DNA of 64,000 bases from Sphingomonas phyllosphaerae (GTDB lineage: Bacteria > Pseudomonadota > Alphaproteobacteria > Sphingomonadales > Sphingomonadaceae): contig NZ_JAPYKH010000003.1 in NCBI RefSeq assembly GCF_029623345.1, positions 1-64,000 on the forward strand, in the 5' to 3' direction. This document shows, in pieces, positions 44,174-54,600 of the stretch. The notes beneath the pieces were generated by a model that worked only from the letters and a program-made list of their open reading frames with translations, was not told the origin of the DNA and searched no databases. Each line of letters opens with the position of its first letter. Position 1 is the stretch's first letter. A program made the position numbers and the translations under genes.

Positions 44174-45037
44174 ATGGCGCTCGTCAACGACCCCGTCTGG
44201 TTCATCACCGGTTGCTCCACCGGCTTCGGGCGCGAGCTCGCTCGGCTGGTTCTGGAGCGCGGATGGCGCGCCGTGGTGACGGCGCGCGACTCGGACCGCG
44301 TCGCCGATCTGGTGGAGCAATACGGCGACCGCGCGCTTGCGCTGTCGCTCGACGTGGTCGATCAGGCGCAGATCGCCGACACGGTCCACGCCGCGACCGC
44401 TCGCTTCGGCCGGATCGACGTGCTCGTCAACAACGCGGGCTATGGCTATCAGTCGAGCATCGAGGAGGGCGACGACGGCGAGATCCGCGCGCAGTTCGAC
44501 GCCAACGTCTTCGGCCTGTTCGCGTTGACCCGCGCGGTGCTGTCCGGGATGCGCGAGCGCCGCGCCGGCGCGATCGTCAACATCACCTCGGTCGCCGGTC
44601 TCGTCGGTTTCCCGTCGTCCGGCTATTACGCCGCGTCGAAGCACGCGGTGGAGGGCTTCTCCGACTCGCTCGCCGCCGAGGTGGCGCCGCTCGGCATCGC
44701 GGTCACCTGCGTCGAGCCAGGGCCGTTCCGCACCGACTGGGCGGGCCGCTCGCTGCGCCAGACGCCGAGCACGATCGCGGACTATGCCGAGACCGCCAAG
44801 GCGCGGATGGAATCGACCAAGGGCGTCTCGGGCAACCAGCCCGGCGACCCGGTACGCGCGGCCGAGGCGATGATCGAAGCGGTCGAGCGCGACACGCCGC
44901 CGCGGCATCTCGTGCTCGGGAAGTGGGGCTATGACGCGGTGACCGAGCGGCTGCGCGCGCGCGTCGCGGAGATCGAGGCGCAGCGTGACGCCGCGCTCGG
45001 CGCCGACTTCCCGGCCGACGCTACCAGCGGTAGTTGA
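44174..45037 (+). CDS. Short-chain dehydrogenase/reductase
   Basis: 287 residues of the classical SDR type with TGCSTGFGRELAR at the cofactor site, LVNNAGYGYQSS, and the catalytic 'NITSVAGLVGFPSSGYYAASK' (Ser...Tyr-x3-Lys). Arg after strand 2 (VVTARDSDR) favours NADPH. It belongs to the group annotated generally as oxidoreductases; substrate unknown. The frame is open for 1.8 kb upstream across the helicase gene, which is a shadow. Its end overlaps the convergent 2OG oxygenase gene by 17 bases. Confidence 0.88.
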   Translation: MALVNDPVWFITGCSTGFGRELARLVLERGWRAVVTARDSDRVADLVEQYGDRALALSLDVVDQAQIADTVHAATARFGRIDVLVNNAGYGYQSSIEEGDDGEIRAQFDANVFGLFALTRAVLSGMRERRAGAIVNITSVAGLVGFPSSGYYAASKHAVEGFSDSLAAEVAPLGIAVTCVEPGPFRTDWAGRSLRQTPSTIADYAETAKARMESTKGVSGNQPGDPVRAAEAMIEAVERDTPPRHLVLGKWGYDAVTERLRARVAEIEAQRDAALGADFPADATSGS

Positions 45038-45605
45038 AGCTGACGGAGACGCGCTCCTCCTTGGCGGTGCTAGGCATCACCTCGTGGCGCAGCCAGCTCT
45101 CCCACAGGAAGAGTGTGCCCGGTGCGGGTTCGGCATAGACGAAGGTGCCGTCGCGCGGCGGCGCCGCCATCAGCATCGCCAGCCGCGGGTCCTCCAACTT
45201 GAGCGCGCCCGAGCCGGGCGGCACCGCGACGTAGAAGGTGCCCGACACCGCGCTGTGCGGGTGGAGATGGCCCGAGTGCGTGCCGCCGGGCTTCATCACG
45301 TTGACCCACAGGCTGTCGAGCTTGAGCTTGCGCCCGCCGAGATCGAACCCGGCCTCGGCGGCGAAGGTCGCGACATGGCGGTCGAGCAGCCGCTTGAGGT
45401 CGGCGAAGGCGGGGTCGCGCTGCGGCAGGTCGTTGAGCGAGGCATAGCTGGTGTAGCCGCGATAGCCGTGCGCCTTGGACCAGCGCCTGCCGGCGACGTC
45501 CTCGGCGGCGAGCGCGCGGCAGGAGTCGGCCAGCCCGTCGAGCAGCGCGGGCTGGTCGAGCCGCACCTCGTAGAAATGCGTGGGGAAGAGCTGGCGCGTC
45601 GGCAT
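45021..45605 (-). CDS. 2OG-Fe(II) oxygenase family protein (TIGR02466-like)
   Basis: 194 residues. 'LFPTHFYEVRL' at the start, 'LDSLWVNVMKPGGTHSGHLHPHSAVSGTFYVAVPPGSG' with an iron-binding histidine cluster, and the C-terminal 'WLRHEVMPSTAKEERVSVSFNYRW' with the second His and the 2-oxoglutarate arginine identify a putative 2OG-Fe(II) oxygenase. The family is related to prolyl hydroxylases; substrate unknown. The ATG at 45605 fits the conserved start. Confidence 0.87.
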   Translation of the reverse strand: MPTRQLFPTHFYEVRLDQPALLDGLADSCRALAAEDVAGRRWSKAHGYRGYTSYASLNDLPQRDPAFADLKRLLDRHVATFAAEAGFDLGGRKLKLDSLWVNVMKPGGTHSGHLHPHSAVSGTFYVAVPPGSGALKLEDPRLAMLMAAPPRDGTFVYAEPAPGTLFLWESWLRHEVMPSTAKEERVSVSFNYRW

Positions 45606-45681
45606 GGTGGGTCCTTGTTGTCGCGCAGGGTTTAGCCTGGGTCGGTGCAAAATCCTTCCCGGCACGGGGAGGGGGATTTGC

Positions 45682-46260
45682 TCACGCTCCCAGCCGCAGC
45701 GCGACGTCGTTCATGAAGCGCACGTCATCGCCCTTGGCCAGCCAGCCCGCTTCGCCCGCGACGGCGCCGAGCAGGTCGCTGAGCGGGTCGATCTCGCTCT
45801 TGGCGTAATTGCCGAGCACGTGGCCGGTGACGCGGTCCTTGTGGCCGGGGTGGCCGATGCCGATCCGCACGCGGCGAAAGTCCGGCCCGAGATGCTGATC
45901 GATCGAGCGCAAGCCGTTGTGCCCGGCGGTGCCGCCGCCCTGCTTCACCTTGACCTTCATCGGCGCGAGATCGAGCTCGTCGTGAAACACGGTGAGTGCC
46001 TCGGCACCAAGCTTGTAGAAGCGCAGCGCCTCGCCGACCGAGCGGCCGCTGTCGTTCATGAAGGTGGCGGGCTTGAGCAGCAGCACCTTCATGCCGTCCA
46101 CGCGCCCTTCCTGGAGCCAGCCCTGGAACTTCTTGGCCGGCGACGCGAAGCCATGAACCTCGGCGATCGAGTCGATCGCCATGAAGCCGACATTGTGCCG
46201 GTGCATCGCATATTGCGCCCCGGGGTTTCCCAGGCCGACCCAGAGTTGCACGGTGATCAT
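45682..46260 (-). CDS. pth: Peptidyl-tRNA hydrolase
   Basis: 192 residues that release tRNA from prematurely ended peptidyl-tRNA. Conserved residues visible are Asn12 (VGLGNPGAQY), catalytic His22 (RHNVGF), Asn69 (PATFMNDSG) and Asp94 (VFHDELDL), followed by 'GGGTAGHNGLRSI'. It is downstream of rplY on the same strand, a common pairing in bacteria, though a hairpin at 46423 separates them. Confidence 0.96.
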   Translation of the reverse strand: MITVQLWVGLGNPGAQYAMHRHNVGFMAIDSIAEVHGFASPAKKFQGWLQEGRVDGMKVLLLKPATFMNDSGRSVGEALRFYKLGAEALTVFHDELDLAPMKVKVKQGGGTAGHNGLRSIDQHLGPDFRRVRIGIGHPGHKDRVTGHVLGNYAKSEIDPLSDLLGAVAGEAGWLAKGDDVRFMNDVALRLGA

Positions 46261-46422
46261 CTCCTGATGGGGGGCAGGTCAGCGGCTCTCTCGCCGGCGG
46301 CGCCATCCCTGCCTTGAGCCGGGATCCATGCCGTCGCGAGCGTCGTCGTCCGTTCGTCTGCGGCCTCATGGGTGTCGGGTCAGGCCCTTCATGATGGGCG
46401 TGAACGCGTCGCCGAGCCTCCA

Positions 46423-46463
46423 CAAAACCAAAGGGCAGGGGAGCGTCGCCGCCACCCTGCCCC
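46423..46463 (-). terminator. Intrinsic terminator after rplY
   Basis: On the minus strand a perfect eight-base stem (GGGCAGGG / CCCTGCCC) with a 14-base loop is followed directly by TTTGGTTTTG. It lies 28 bases past the rplY stop, before pth, so it may attenuate rplY-pth read-through. Confidence 0.65.
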
Positions 46464-46490
46464 TCGCATGGCTCACGCGGAGCGAGACGG

Positions 46491-47102
46491 TCAGCCCTCG
46501 GCCGAATCCTCGCCGGCGTCCTCGTCGGCCGCGCCCTCCGAGCGCAGCGCCGACGGCGCGACCAGCGTTGCGACGGTGAAGTCGCGGTCCTCGATCGCCG
46601 GGTGCGCGCCCTGCGGCAGCGTCACTTCGCTGATGTGGATCGAGTCGCCGACGTCCTTGCCCGCGACCGAGACGCTGATCTCGCTTGGGATGTTGCCCGC
46701 ATCGACCACCAGATCGAGCTCGTGGCGCACGACGTTGAGCACGCCGCCCTTCTTGAGACCGGGCGATTCCTCTTCGTCGACGAACACCACCGGCACCGCG
46801 ACGGTAACGGTCGCGTCGGCGGAGATGCGGAAGAAGTCGACGTGGGTGGGGCGGTCGGTCACCGGGTGGAAGGCGACGTCCTTGGCCAGCGTGCGCTGCC
46901 CGTCGACCATGATCACCGAGTTCATGAAGTGGCCCGACGACAGCGCCTTGACCAGCGCCTTCTCCTCGAGGTGGATCGCCGACGGCGCCTGGTTCTGGCC
47001 GTAGATCACGGCGGGGACGCGGCCTTCGCGACGCAGCGAGCGGGAGGCTCCCTTGCCAACCCGGTCACGCGTCTCGGCCGCGAGCGTGATGGTATCGCTC
47101 AT
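46491..47102 (-). CDS. rplY: 50S ribosomal protein L25/Ctc
   Basis: 203 residues of the long Ctc form of L25, which binds 5S rRNA. '[29 protein letters not shown]' is the L25 domain start; '[37 protein letters not shown]' is the C-terminal TL5-type domain, and the tail is acidic ([11 protein letters not shown]). It lies just upstream of pth. Confidence 0.96.
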   Translation of the reverse strand: MSDTITLAAETRDRVGKGASRSLRREGRVPAVIYGQNQAPSAIHLEEKALVKALSSGHFMNSVIMVDGQRTLAKDVAFHPVTDRPTHVDFFRISADATVTVAVPVVFVDEEESPGLKKGGVLNVVRHELDLVVDAGNIPSEISVSVAGKDVGDSIHISEVTLPQGAHPAIEDRDFTVATLVAPSALRSEGAADEDAGEDSAEG

Positions 47103-47206
47103 GTTGGTGCTCCGAAACGTAGAATGACTGATATGCTCCCGCCACGCCTCCAGGGATGACCATGACGGAAGTGCGCGCGCTTAGCCGCGACGCGCCCGAA
47201 ACGCAA

Positions 47207-48109
47207 TCAGTAGTTCACCCGCACCGCCTTGAGCCGATACGCGCCGAGCTGCGCCTGCACGCTCTGCGCCCCGGCGAGATGCCCCGCGCCGACCGCGACG
47301 AAGACGGTACCGGGCCGCTTCATGCGCTCCGCGATCCAGGCGGCCCAGCGCTTGTTGCGATCGACCAGCAGCGCCTTGGCGACCTCGGGTGAATCCTTGA
47401 GCGAATCGTTCATCTCGCGCGCCACGCCGTCGGGGTCGCCGCGCGACCAAGCGGAAACCAGCGTGTCGAAGGTCCGCTCGGCGGTGGGCAGCTCGTCGAG
47501 CGTGCTCTCGAGCAGCTGGAGCTGCGCCGGCTGCGACAACAGGTCGAAGATGCCGAGCTGGCCCTCGAACGTCTCCAGCCCCACCACCTGCTTGCCCGCC
47601 GCGCGCGCGGCCTCGGTCAGCACCTTCTCGGGGCCGTTGGCGGCCTGGTAGCCCAGCTTCTGCACCGGCAGCAGCGACAGCGTCACTGCGGCGAACCACG
47701 GGCGCATCTTGTCATAGGCCTGGGCGGTGACGCCGCCCTCGCTCATCGCCTTGGCGAAGGCGGGGCGATAATTCGGCGGCAGCTGCGTCGTCAGGGCGCT
47801 GCCCCCCGGGGCGAAGGCCTTGGCCGCGACGATCTGCTGCGCAGTCTGCGGGTCGGGCTCGACCATCTCGAGCACCAGCGTCTGCGAGCGGTCGAATGCC
47901 TTCTTCACGCCCTCGTCGAACCACGACAGACCGGGTTTCAGCACGTGGATCGTGCCGAACAGGTAGATCGTCGTATCCTTGTCCTTCACCACCCAAAGCG
48001 CGGGATCGGCGTCGGCCGGGGTGGTGGGGGCGGGGGCCTGCTGCGCGCAGGCGGGGAGCGCGAGTAGCAGCGCGAGGGCGGAGAGAGCGATCTTCATGGC
48101 AGCGTTCAT
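47207..48109 (-). CDS. TraB/GumN family protein, exported
   Basis: 300 residues. The N-terminal signal contains LLALPAC, compatible with a lipoprotein. The TraB/GumN family motifs are '[14 protein letters not shown]' near residue 48 and '[20 protein letters not shown]' near the end, with an internal '[16 protein letters not shown]'. Bacterial members are thought to be metal-dependent proteases related to Tiki proteins; function here is unknown. Translation may begin at 48109 or at the ATG at 48097. Confidence 0.88.
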   Translation of the reverse strand: MNAAMKIALSALALLLALPACAQQAPAPTTPADADPALWVVKDKDTTIYLFGTIHVLKPGLSWFDEGVKKAFDRSQTLVLEMVEPDPQTAQQIVAAKAFAPGGSALTTQLPPNYRPAFAKAMSEGGVTAQAYDKMRPWFAAVTLSLLPVQKLGYQAANGPEKVLTEAARAAGKQVVGLETFEGQLGIFDLLSQPAQLQLLESTLDELPTAERTFDTLVSAWSRGDPDGVAREMNDSLKDSPEVAKALLVDRNKRWAAWIAERMKRPGTVFVAVGAGHLAGAQSVQAQLGAYRLKAVRVNY

Positions 48110-48193
48110 GCGGCGACGTCTCGGCGAAGGAAAGGGTGCGCTATCGGCGCGAGCGTCGCGCCGGGCAAGCGCGGCGCGCGCGCCGGCATGGCG

Positions 48194-48565
48194 TCAGCGG
48201 CGGCAGAGCTGTGCCGCGATCGACTCGAGCGTGCGATGCGCCTCGGCGCGGGTGGCGACCGGGAGACGCACCTTGCCTGCGACGCGCTGCCGCACCTGGT
48301 CGGCCTGCTGCCACAGCGCATCGGCCTGCTGCTGCGGCACGGAGCGCGCCTTGCGCGCCGCGGCGATATCGGCCTGGAGCACGGTTGCGCGCGTCGCCAG
48401 CACCGAGGTCGCCGGCACGACGCCGCGGGCGAGCCCGAGCGGACGGCAGGCCGGGAGAGCATGTGCCGCGCGCGCGGCGGCCACGGGAGAGTTGGAGGGC
48501 GACGGTATCGGCGTGACGCCGAGGAGAAGCGCAACGAAGAGAAAGGGATAGGCCAAGAGGATCAT
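48194..48565 (-). CDS. Small exported protein of unknown function
   Basis: 123 residues, no family recognised. The N-terminus is a hydrophobic export signal ([17 protein letters not shown]). The mature part is Ala/Arg-rich and contains '[36 protein letters not shown]', likely one long helix, and two cysteines (positions about 40 and 121) that could form a disulfide. It lies upstream of the TraB/GumN gene on the same strand. The 222 bases between it and glyQ show no other feature. Confidence 0.55.
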   Translation of the reverse strand: MILLAYPFLFVALLLGVTPIPSPSNSPVAAARAAHALPACRPLGLARGVVPATSVLATRATVLQADIAAARKARSVPQQQADALWQQADQVRQRVAGKVRLPVATRAEAHRTLESIAAQLCRR

Positions 48566-48787
48566 TCCTTTCGCAGATCAGGGGATGATAGCGTTAGCAA
48601 CGGCTGGCTGAACCTCGGCCGACTGAACTTGCTTAGGATATCTGGCGCCCTCGCGTACCTTGATAGGGACGGGAACGATTTTGCGCTAACATCGTCAACG
48701 ACTTGGCGGTGGGCGGCTGAATTGATAGCGCGCGGTGAGCGCCGCCGCTCGCTTGATTCCGCGCCGGGCTTCCGCCACAGCGCCGCG

Positions 48788-49669
48788 GTGACCGACCCCA
48801 GCGCCACCCGCCCGCTCAGCTTCCAGGCGATGATCCTGCGGCTCCACCAATATTGGTCGGAGCGCGGCTGTGTGATCCTCCAGCCCTATGACATGGAGAT
48901 GGGCGCGGGCACCTTTCATCCCGCCACCACGCTGCGCGCGCTCGGGCCGGACACGTGGAACGCGGCCTTCGTCCAGCCGTGCCGCCGCCCGACCGACGGG
49001 CGCTACGGCGAGAACCCCAACCGGCTCCAGCATTATTACCAATATCAGGTGATCCTGAAGCCGAGCCCGCCCGACCTGCAGGAGCTGTACCTCGGCAGCC
49101 TCGCCGCGATCGGGGTCGACATGGGCGTCCACGACATCCGCTTCGTCGAGGACGATTGGGAGAGCCCGACGCTGGGCGCCTGGGGGCTCGGCTGGGAGGT
49201 CTGGTGCGACGGGATGGAGGTGACCCAGTTCACCTATTTCCAGCAGATGGGCGGCTATGACATGAAGCCCGTGGCGGGCGAGCTGACCTATGGGCTCGAG
49301 CGGCTGGCGATGTACATCCAGGACGTCGACAACGTCTATGACCTGCGCTTCAACGATGCGGGGGTGAGCTACGGCGACGTGTTCCTCGAGAACGAGCGCC
49401 AGATGAGCGCGTGGAACTTCGAGGTAGCGAACACCGACGCGCTGTTCGACGCCTTCCGCAAGGCCGCGGCCGAGTGCGAGAACAGCCTCGCCGCAGGGCT
49501 GCCGATCCCGGCCTATGAGCAGGCGATCAAGGCGAGCCACACGTTCAACCTGCTCCAGGCGCGCGGCGTGATCTCGGTGGCGGAGCGCCAGGCCTATATC
49601 GGCCGCGTGCGCGACCTGGCGAAGGGCGCGTGCGGGGCATGGATGGAGAAGAACGGGTGGGCGGCGTGA
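48788..49669 (+). CDS. glyQ: Glycine-tRNA ligase alpha subunit
   Basis: 293 residues from a GTG at 48788. This catalytic subunit of the alpha2beta2 enzyme has '[37 protein letters not shown]', '[28 protein letters not shown]' and '[22 protein letters not shown]', all diagnostic for GlyQ. It is immediately followed by glyS. The frame is open upstream to 48188, but that sequence has no homology. Confidence 0.96.
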   Translation: MTDPSATRPLSFQAMILRLHQYWSERGCVILQPYDMEMGAGTFHPATTLRALGPDTWNAAFVQPCRRPTDGRYGENPNRLQHYYQYQVILKPSPPDLQELYLGSLAAIGVDMGVHDIRFVEDDWESPTLGAWGLGWEVWCDGMEVTQFTYFQQMGGYDMKPVAGELTYGLERLAMYIQDVDNVYDLRFNDAGVSYGDVFLENERQMSAWNFEVANTDALFDAFRKAAAECENSLAAGLPIPAYEQAIKASHTFNLLQARGVISVAERQAYIGRVRDLAKGACGAWMEKNGWAA

Positions 49670-49674
49670 ACCAC

Positions 49675-51720
49675 ATGACCGACTTCCTGCTCGAACTCCG
49701 CTCCGAGGAGATCCCCGCCCGCATGCAGGCCAGGGCGCGCGAGGACCTCGCCCGCCTGTTCGCCGCCGAGCTCGCGCGCGCCGGGCTCACCGCGAGCGAG
49801 ACCGTCACCTACGCCACACCGCGTCGGCTCGCGCTGATCGCGCGCGGCCTGCCCGAGGCGACCGCCGCCGTCTCGGAGGAGATCAAGGGCCCGCGCGCCT
49901 CCGCCCCGCCGCAGGCGCTTGAGGGCTTCCTGCGCAAGACCGGACTCACCCGCGAGCAGCTCACCGAGCGCGACGGCGTGCTCTACGCGATCAGCGAGAA
50001 GCCCGGCCGCGCTACCGCCGAGGTGCTCGCCGAGGCAGTCGCCGCGGTGATCCGCGGCTTTCCCTGGCCCAAGTCGATGCGCTGGGGCGCGGAGTCGCGC
50101 TCGACCGAAAGCCTGCGCTGGGTCCGTCCGCTGCACGGCATCATCGCCTTGTTCGGCGAGCAGGTCGTGCCGGTGAGCGTCGCGGGGGTCGAGAGCGGCG
50201 CGGCGACACGCGGCCATCGTTTCCACCATCCCGGCGCGATCACGATCGGCTCGGCGGCGGATTACGTCGAGAAGCTGCGCGCCTGCCACGTCATCGTCGA
50301 CCAGGACGAGCGCGCCGCGCTGATCCGTGAGCGCGCCGCCGCGCTCGCCGCCGAGGCGGGGCTGGTCCTGGTCGAGGATGAAGGGCTGGTGGCGGAGAAT
50401 GCCGGGCTGACCGAGTGGCCGGTGCCGCTGCTCGGCCGCTTCGATCCTGCCTTCCTCGACGTCCCGCCCGAGGTGATCCAGCTCACCGCGCGCGTGAACC
50501 AGAAGTATTTTGTGTGCCGCGACGCTGACGGGCGGCTCGCGAACGCGTTCGTGTGCACCGCCAACATCGCCGCGAGCGACGGCGGTGCGAAGATCGTCGA
50601 CGGCAACCGCAAGGTGCTCGCGGCGCGGCTGAGCGACGCGCGCTTCTTCTACGAAACCGATCTCAAGGTGCCGCTCGAGCAACAGGCGGCGAAGCTCGAG
50701 AAGATCGTGTTCCACGAGAAGCTGGGCACGGTGACGGACAAGGTGGAGCGCGTCGCCAGGCTGGCACGTTGGCTGGTGGAAGAGGGTGTGATCCTCTCCG
50801 CTCGCGGGGAGGATCTAGCGTCGCTTGCCGACATGGCGGGGCGTGCGGCACGGCTCGCCAAGGCCGACCTCGTTACCGGCATGGTCGGCGAGTTCCCCGA
50901 ACTCCAGGGACTGATGGGGGGCTATTACGCCGCGGCGCAGGGCGAGCCGGCTGCGGTGGCCGAGGCGGTGCGCGACCATTACAAGCCGGTCGGGCAGGGC
51001 GACGACGTGCCGACCGCTCCAGTGACGGTGGCGGTGAGCCTCGCCGACAAGCTCGACAGCATCACGCAGTTCTTCGCCGCAGACCTGCGCCCGAGCGGAT
51101 CCAAGGACCCGTTCGCGCTGCGTCGCTCGGCGCTGGGCGTGATCGCGTTGATCCTCGATAACGGCCTACGCTTTCCGCTAAGCCAGGTCGCGTCGCGCGA
51201 CGTGCTCGACTTCTTTGCCGACCGCCTCAAGGTCCAGCAGCGCGAGGCCGGCGTACGTCATGACCTTATCGACGCCGTCTTCGCACTGGGCGGCGAGAAC
51301 GATCTCGTCCGCCTGCTCGCGCGCGTGCGTGCGCTTCAGTCGTTCGTCGGCACCGAGGACGGCGCCAATTTGCTGGCCGGCTACAAGCGCGCCGCCAACA
51401 TCCTCAAGAAGGAGGGCGTCGGCGACGCCGTACCGGCGCCACTGCACGCGCCCCTGTCCTACACGCCCGAAAAGGACGAAGCCGCGCTGATCGCCGCGCT
51501 CGACTCGGCCGAGCCCGCCGCCGCCGACGCGGTCGCGCGCGAGGACTTCGAGGGCGCGATGGCCGCGCTCGCGACGCTCCGCGCCCCGATCGACGCCTTC
51601 TTTGACCATGTGACCGTCAACGATCCCGATCCGGCCAAACGCGCGGCGCGGCTGGCGCTGCTCGCGCGCGTCCGCGCCGCGGTCCACACTGTCGCCGATT
51701 TCGCCAAGATCGAAGGTTGA
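49675..51720 (+). CDS. glyS: Glycine-tRNA ligase beta subunit
   Basis: 681 residues from the ATG at 49675; a GTG at 49666 that overlaps the glyQ stop would add three residues. '[19 protein letters not shown]' is the universal GlyS start. 'PWPKSMRWG', '[16 protein letters not shown]' and '[40 protein letters not shown]' mark the HD-like domain, and a C-terminal anticodon-binding domain follows. It recognises tRNA-Gly and supports the alpha subunit. Confidence 0.96.
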   Translation: MTDFLLELRSEEIPARMQARAREDLARLFAAELARAGLTASETVTYATPRRLALIARGLPEATAAVSEEIKGPRASAPPQALEGFLRKTGLTREQLTERDGVLYAISEKPGRATAEVLAEAVAAVIRGFPWPKSMRWGAESRSTESLRWVRPLHGIIALFGEQVVPVSVAGVESGAATRGHRFHHPGAITIGSAADYVEKLRACHVIVDQDERAALIRERAAALAAEAGLVLVEDEGLVAENAGLTEWPVPLLGRFDPAFLDVPPEVIQLTARVNQKYFVCRDADGRLANAFVCTANIAASDGGAKIVDGNRKVLAARLSDARFFYETDLKVPLEQQAAKLEKIVFHEKLGTVTDKVERVARLARWLVEEGVILSARGEDLASLADMAGRAARLAKADLVTGMVGEFPELQGLMGGYYAAAQGEPAAVAEAVRDHYKPVGQGDDVPTAPVTVAVSLADKLDSITQFFAADLRPSGSKDPFALRRSALGVIALILDNGLRFPLSQVASRDVLDFFADRLKVQQREAGVRHDLIDAVFALGGENDLVRLLARVRALQSFVGTEDGANLLAGYKRAANILKKEGVGDAVPAPLHAPLSYTPEKDEAALIAALDSAEPAAADAVAREDFEGAMAALATLRAPIDAFFDHVTVNDPDPAKRAARLALLARVRAAVHTVADFAKIEG

Positions 51721-51736
51721 GTCACACCGCGCCAGC

Positions 51737-51761
51737 GACTCAACTTACACAACATTCGCGC
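51737..51761 (+). promoter_or_regulatory. 25-base element upstream of ppdK, shared with guaA
   Basis: GACTCAAC-N6-AACATTCGCGC, 22 of 25 bases identical to 14929-14953, ends 32 bases before the ppdK ATG and begins 16 bases after the glyS stop. It probably contains the ppdK promoter or a binding site for a shared factor. Confidence 0.45.
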
Positions 51762-51793
51762 GTCCGCCCTCGCCGAAACAAGGACTTGGAAGC

Positions 51794-54460
51794 ATGACCG
51801 ACCAATACGTCTATCGCTTCGGCGGCGGGGTGTCGGAGGGCAAGGCGGGCGATCGGAACCTGCTCGGCGGCAAGGGCGCCAACCTTGCCGAGATGGCGTC
51901 GATCGGCCTGCCGGTGCCGCCGGGCTTCACCATCTCCACCGTAATGTGCGCGCGTTACTATGAGGAGGGCGAGACCTTCCCCGACTCGCTGCGCGCCGAG
52001 GTGGCCGCCGGGATCGCGCATATCGAAAGTGTCACCGGCAAGCGCTTCGGCGACGCCGCCGACCCATTGCTCGTCTCGGTCCGCTCGGGCGCGCGCGTGT
52101 CGATGCCGGGGATGATGGACACCGTTCTCAACCTCGGGCTCAACGACGCCACCGTACAGGGGCTCGCGGCGGCGAGCGGCGACGCGCGCTTCGCCTGGGA
52201 CAGCTACCGCCGTTTCATCCAGATGTATGCCGACGTGGTGCTCGAGCTCGATCACGGCGCCTTCGAGGAAGCGCTGGAGATCGCCAAGGAGGACCGCGGC
52301 TACACGCTCGACACCGAGCTGTCGGCGGACGATCTGCGCGGGCTGGTCGGCGAGTATAAGCAATTGGTCGAGCAGCTGTGGGGACGGGCCTTCCCGCAGG
52401 ACGTCCACGAGCAATTGTGGGGCGCGGTGGGCGCGGTGTTTGGCTCGTGGCAGTCGGAGCGCGCCAAAGTGTACCGCCGGCTCAACCACATCCCCGGCGA
52501 CTGGGGCACCGCGGTGAATGTCCAGGCGATGGTGTTCGGCAACATGGGCGACACCAGCGCCACCGGCGTCGCCTTCACCCGCGATCCCTCGACCGGCGAG
52601 CGCGCTTATTACGGCGAGTTCCTCATCAACGCGCAGGGCGAGGACGTCGTCGCGGGCATCCGCACGCCGCAATATTTGACGCGCGCGGCGCGGGAGCGGG
52701 CGGGGGCCAAGCCGCTGTCGATGGAGGAGGCGCTGCCCGAGGTGTACGCCGAGCTCGCGCGCGTGTTCGACACGCTCGAGACGCACTATCGCGACATGCA
52801 GGACATCGAGTTCACGGTGCAGCAGGGCGTGCTGTGGATGCTCCAGACGCGATCGGGCAAGCGCACCGCCAAGGCCGCGCTCAAGATCGCGGTCGACATG
52901 GCAGAGGAGGGGCTGATCACGCGCGAAGAGGCGATCGCGCGCGTCGACCCGTCCGCGCTCGACCAGTTGCTCCACCCGACGCTCGATCCCGCGGCCGTGC
53001 GCGACGTGCTCACCAAGGGGCTGCCCGCCTCGCCGGGCGCGGCTTCGGGCGCGGCGGTATTCGACGCCGACACCGCCGAGCGCTGGGCCGCGGATGGGCG
53101 CGCGGTGGTCCTGCTGCGCACCGAGACCAGCCCCGAGGACATCCACGGCATGCACGCCGCCAAGGGCATCCTCACCGCGCGCGGCGGGATGACCAGCCAC
53201 GCTGCGGTGGTGGCACGCGGCATGGGTCGGCCGTGCGTCTCGGGCGCGGGCGCACTCTCGATCGACGCGCGTGCCAAGGTGGCGCGCGTGGGCGGGCGCG
53301 AACTGCGCGAGGGCGACGTGCTGACGATCGACGGCGCCACCGGCGAGGTGATGGCGGGCGAGGTGGCGACGATCCAGCCCGAGCTCGCGGGCGACTTCGG
53401 TACGCTGATGGTATGGGCCGACGCCGTGCGCCGCCTCAGGGTGCGCGCCAATGCCGAGACCCCGGCGGATTGTCGCGTGGCGCGCGACTTCGGCGCCGAA
53501 GGCGTCGGCCTCTGCCGCACCGAGCATATGTTCTTCGAGAGCGACCGCATCACCGCGGTGCGCCAGATGATCCTGGCGGCCGACGAGCGCGGCCGCCGCG
53601 CCGCGCTGGAGAAACTGCTGCCCGCGCAACGCGCCGACTTCACCGCGATCTTCGAGGTGATGGCGGGGCTGCCGGTGACGGTGCGGCTGCTCGACCCGCC
53701 GCTCCACGAGTTCCTCCCGCACGAGGAGAAGGAGTTCGCCGAGCTCGCCGAGGCGGCGGGGGTGGCGGTGGACGTGCTCCGCCGGCGCGCGGCCGAGCTG
53801 CACGAGTTCAACCCGATGCTGGGGCATCGCGGGTGCCGGCTCGGGGTGACCTATCCCGAGATCTACGAGACCCAGGCACGCGCGATCTTCGAGGCGGCGC
53901 TCGACGTGGCGGAACGGAGCGGGGAGGCGCCGATCCCCGAGGTGATGATCCCCTTGGTCGCGACCAAGCGCGAGCTCGACCTCATGAAGGCGGTGGTCGA
54001 CCGCGCCGCGGAGGCGGTGTTCGCCGAGCGCGGGCGCCGGGTGGACTATCTGGTCGGCACAATGATCGAGTTGCCGCGTGCCGCGCTCAAGGCCGGCGAG
54101 ATCGCCGAGAGTGGCGAGTTCTTCTCGTTCGGCACCAACGATCTGACGCAGACGACCTTGGGGGTGAGCCGCGACGACGCGGCGCGCTTCCTCGGCGCGT
54201 ACGTCGAGCAGGGTATCTACGCGCGCGACCCGTTCGTCAGCCTCGACATCGAGGGCGTCGGCGAGCTGGTCGCACTCGCGGCAGAGCGCGGGCGCGCGAC
54301 GCGACCGGGGATCAAGCTCGGCATCTGCGGCGAGCATGGCGGGGACCCGGCTTCGATCGCCTTCTGCGAGCAGGTCGGCCTAGATTACGTCTCCGCCTCG
54401 CCGTATCGCGTGCCGATCGCGCGGCTCGCGGCGGCACAGGCGGCGCTGGCGGCGAGGTGA
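51794..54460 (+). CDS. ppdK: Pyruvate, phosphate dikinase
   Basis: 888 residues interconverting pyruvate and phosphoenolpyruvate with ATP and phosphate. The N-terminal ATP-grasp domain begins 'GDRNLLGGKGANLAEMASIGLPVPPGFTIS' and has 'VRSGARVSMPGMMDTVLNLGLND'. The swivelling phosphohistidine domain has GGMTSHAAVVARGMGRPC with His469. The C-terminal TIM barrel has the PEP-site Cys845 in LGICGEHGGDP and 'FFSFGTNDLTQTTLGVSRDDAARFL'. Length is normal. No PpdK regulatory kinase/phosphatase gene is adjacent. Confidence 0.97.
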   Translation: MTDQYVYRFGGGVSEGKAGDRNLLGGKGANLAEMASIGLPVPPGFTISTVMCARYYEEGETFPDSLRAEVAAGIAHIESVTGKRFGDAADPLLVSVRSGARVSMPGMMDTVLNLGLNDATVQGLAAASGDARFAWDSYRRFIQMYADVVLELDHGAFEEALEIAKEDRGYTLDTELSADDLRGLVGEYKQLVEQLWGRAFPQDVHEQLWGAVGAVFGSWQSERAKVYRRLNHIPGDWGTAVNVQAMVFGNMGDTSATGVAFTRDPSTGERAYYGEFLINAQGEDVVAGIRTPQYLTRAARERAGAKPLSMEEALPEVYAELARVFDTLETHYRDMQDIEFTVQQGVLWMLQTRSGKRTAKAALKIAVDMAEEGLITREEAIARVDPSALDQLLHPTLDPAAVRDVLTKGLPASPGAASGAAVFDADTAERWAADGRAVVLLRTETSPEDIHGMHAAKGILTARGGMTSHAAVVARGMGRPCVSGAGALSIDARAKVARVGGRELREGDVLTIDGATGEVMAGEVATIQPELAGDFGTLMVWADAVRRLRVRANAETPADCRVARDFGAEGVGLCRTEHMFFESDRITAVRQMILAADERGRRAALEKLLPAQRADFTAIFEVMAGLPVTVRLLDPPLHEFLPHEEKEFAELAEAAGVAVDVLRRRAAELHEFNPMLGHRGCRLGVTYPEIYETQARAIFEAALDVAERSGEAPIPEVMIPLVATKRELDLMKAVVDRAAEAVFAERGRRVDYLVGTMIELPRAALKAGEIAESGEFFSFGTNDLTQTTLGVSRDDAARFLGAYVEQGIYARDPFVSLDIEGVGELVALAAERGRATRPGIKLGICGEHGGDPASIAFCEQVGLDYVSASPYRVPIARLAAAQAALAAR

Positions 54461-54590
54461 TCCTCCGCTTCAAGGGAGGGGAACCGCGCCCGTTGGGCGT
54501 GGTGGAGGGTGTCGCAGCTGTCGTCGACACCCGCCGCCCGCGACACCCCTCCGTCAGCACTTCGCGCTGCCACCCCCCCTGACTGGGGAA
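54461..54590. repeat. Degenerate extragenic palindrome, family B-like
   Basis: GGTGGAGGGTGTCGC (54501-54515) faces GCGACACCCCTCC (54540-54552), flanked by CAAGGGAGGGG and CCCCCCCTGACTGGGG. It fills the convergent gap between ppdK and the coiled-coil gene and resembles the copies at 29301 and 37603. Confidence 0.5.
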
Positions 54591-54600
54591 GATCTCACCA

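Noticed and set aside
45640..45681. Hairpin-like sequence between the 2OG oxygenase and pth genes
   Set aside because: The CCTTCCCGGCACGGGGAGGG stretch forms only a weak, mismatched stem and was not listed as a terminator.
51740..54337. 865-codon minus-strand open frame opposite ppdK
   Set aside because: It mirrors the ppdK codons, is rich in His, Arg and Asp, and shows no family motif. High GC at third positions explains such antisense frames.
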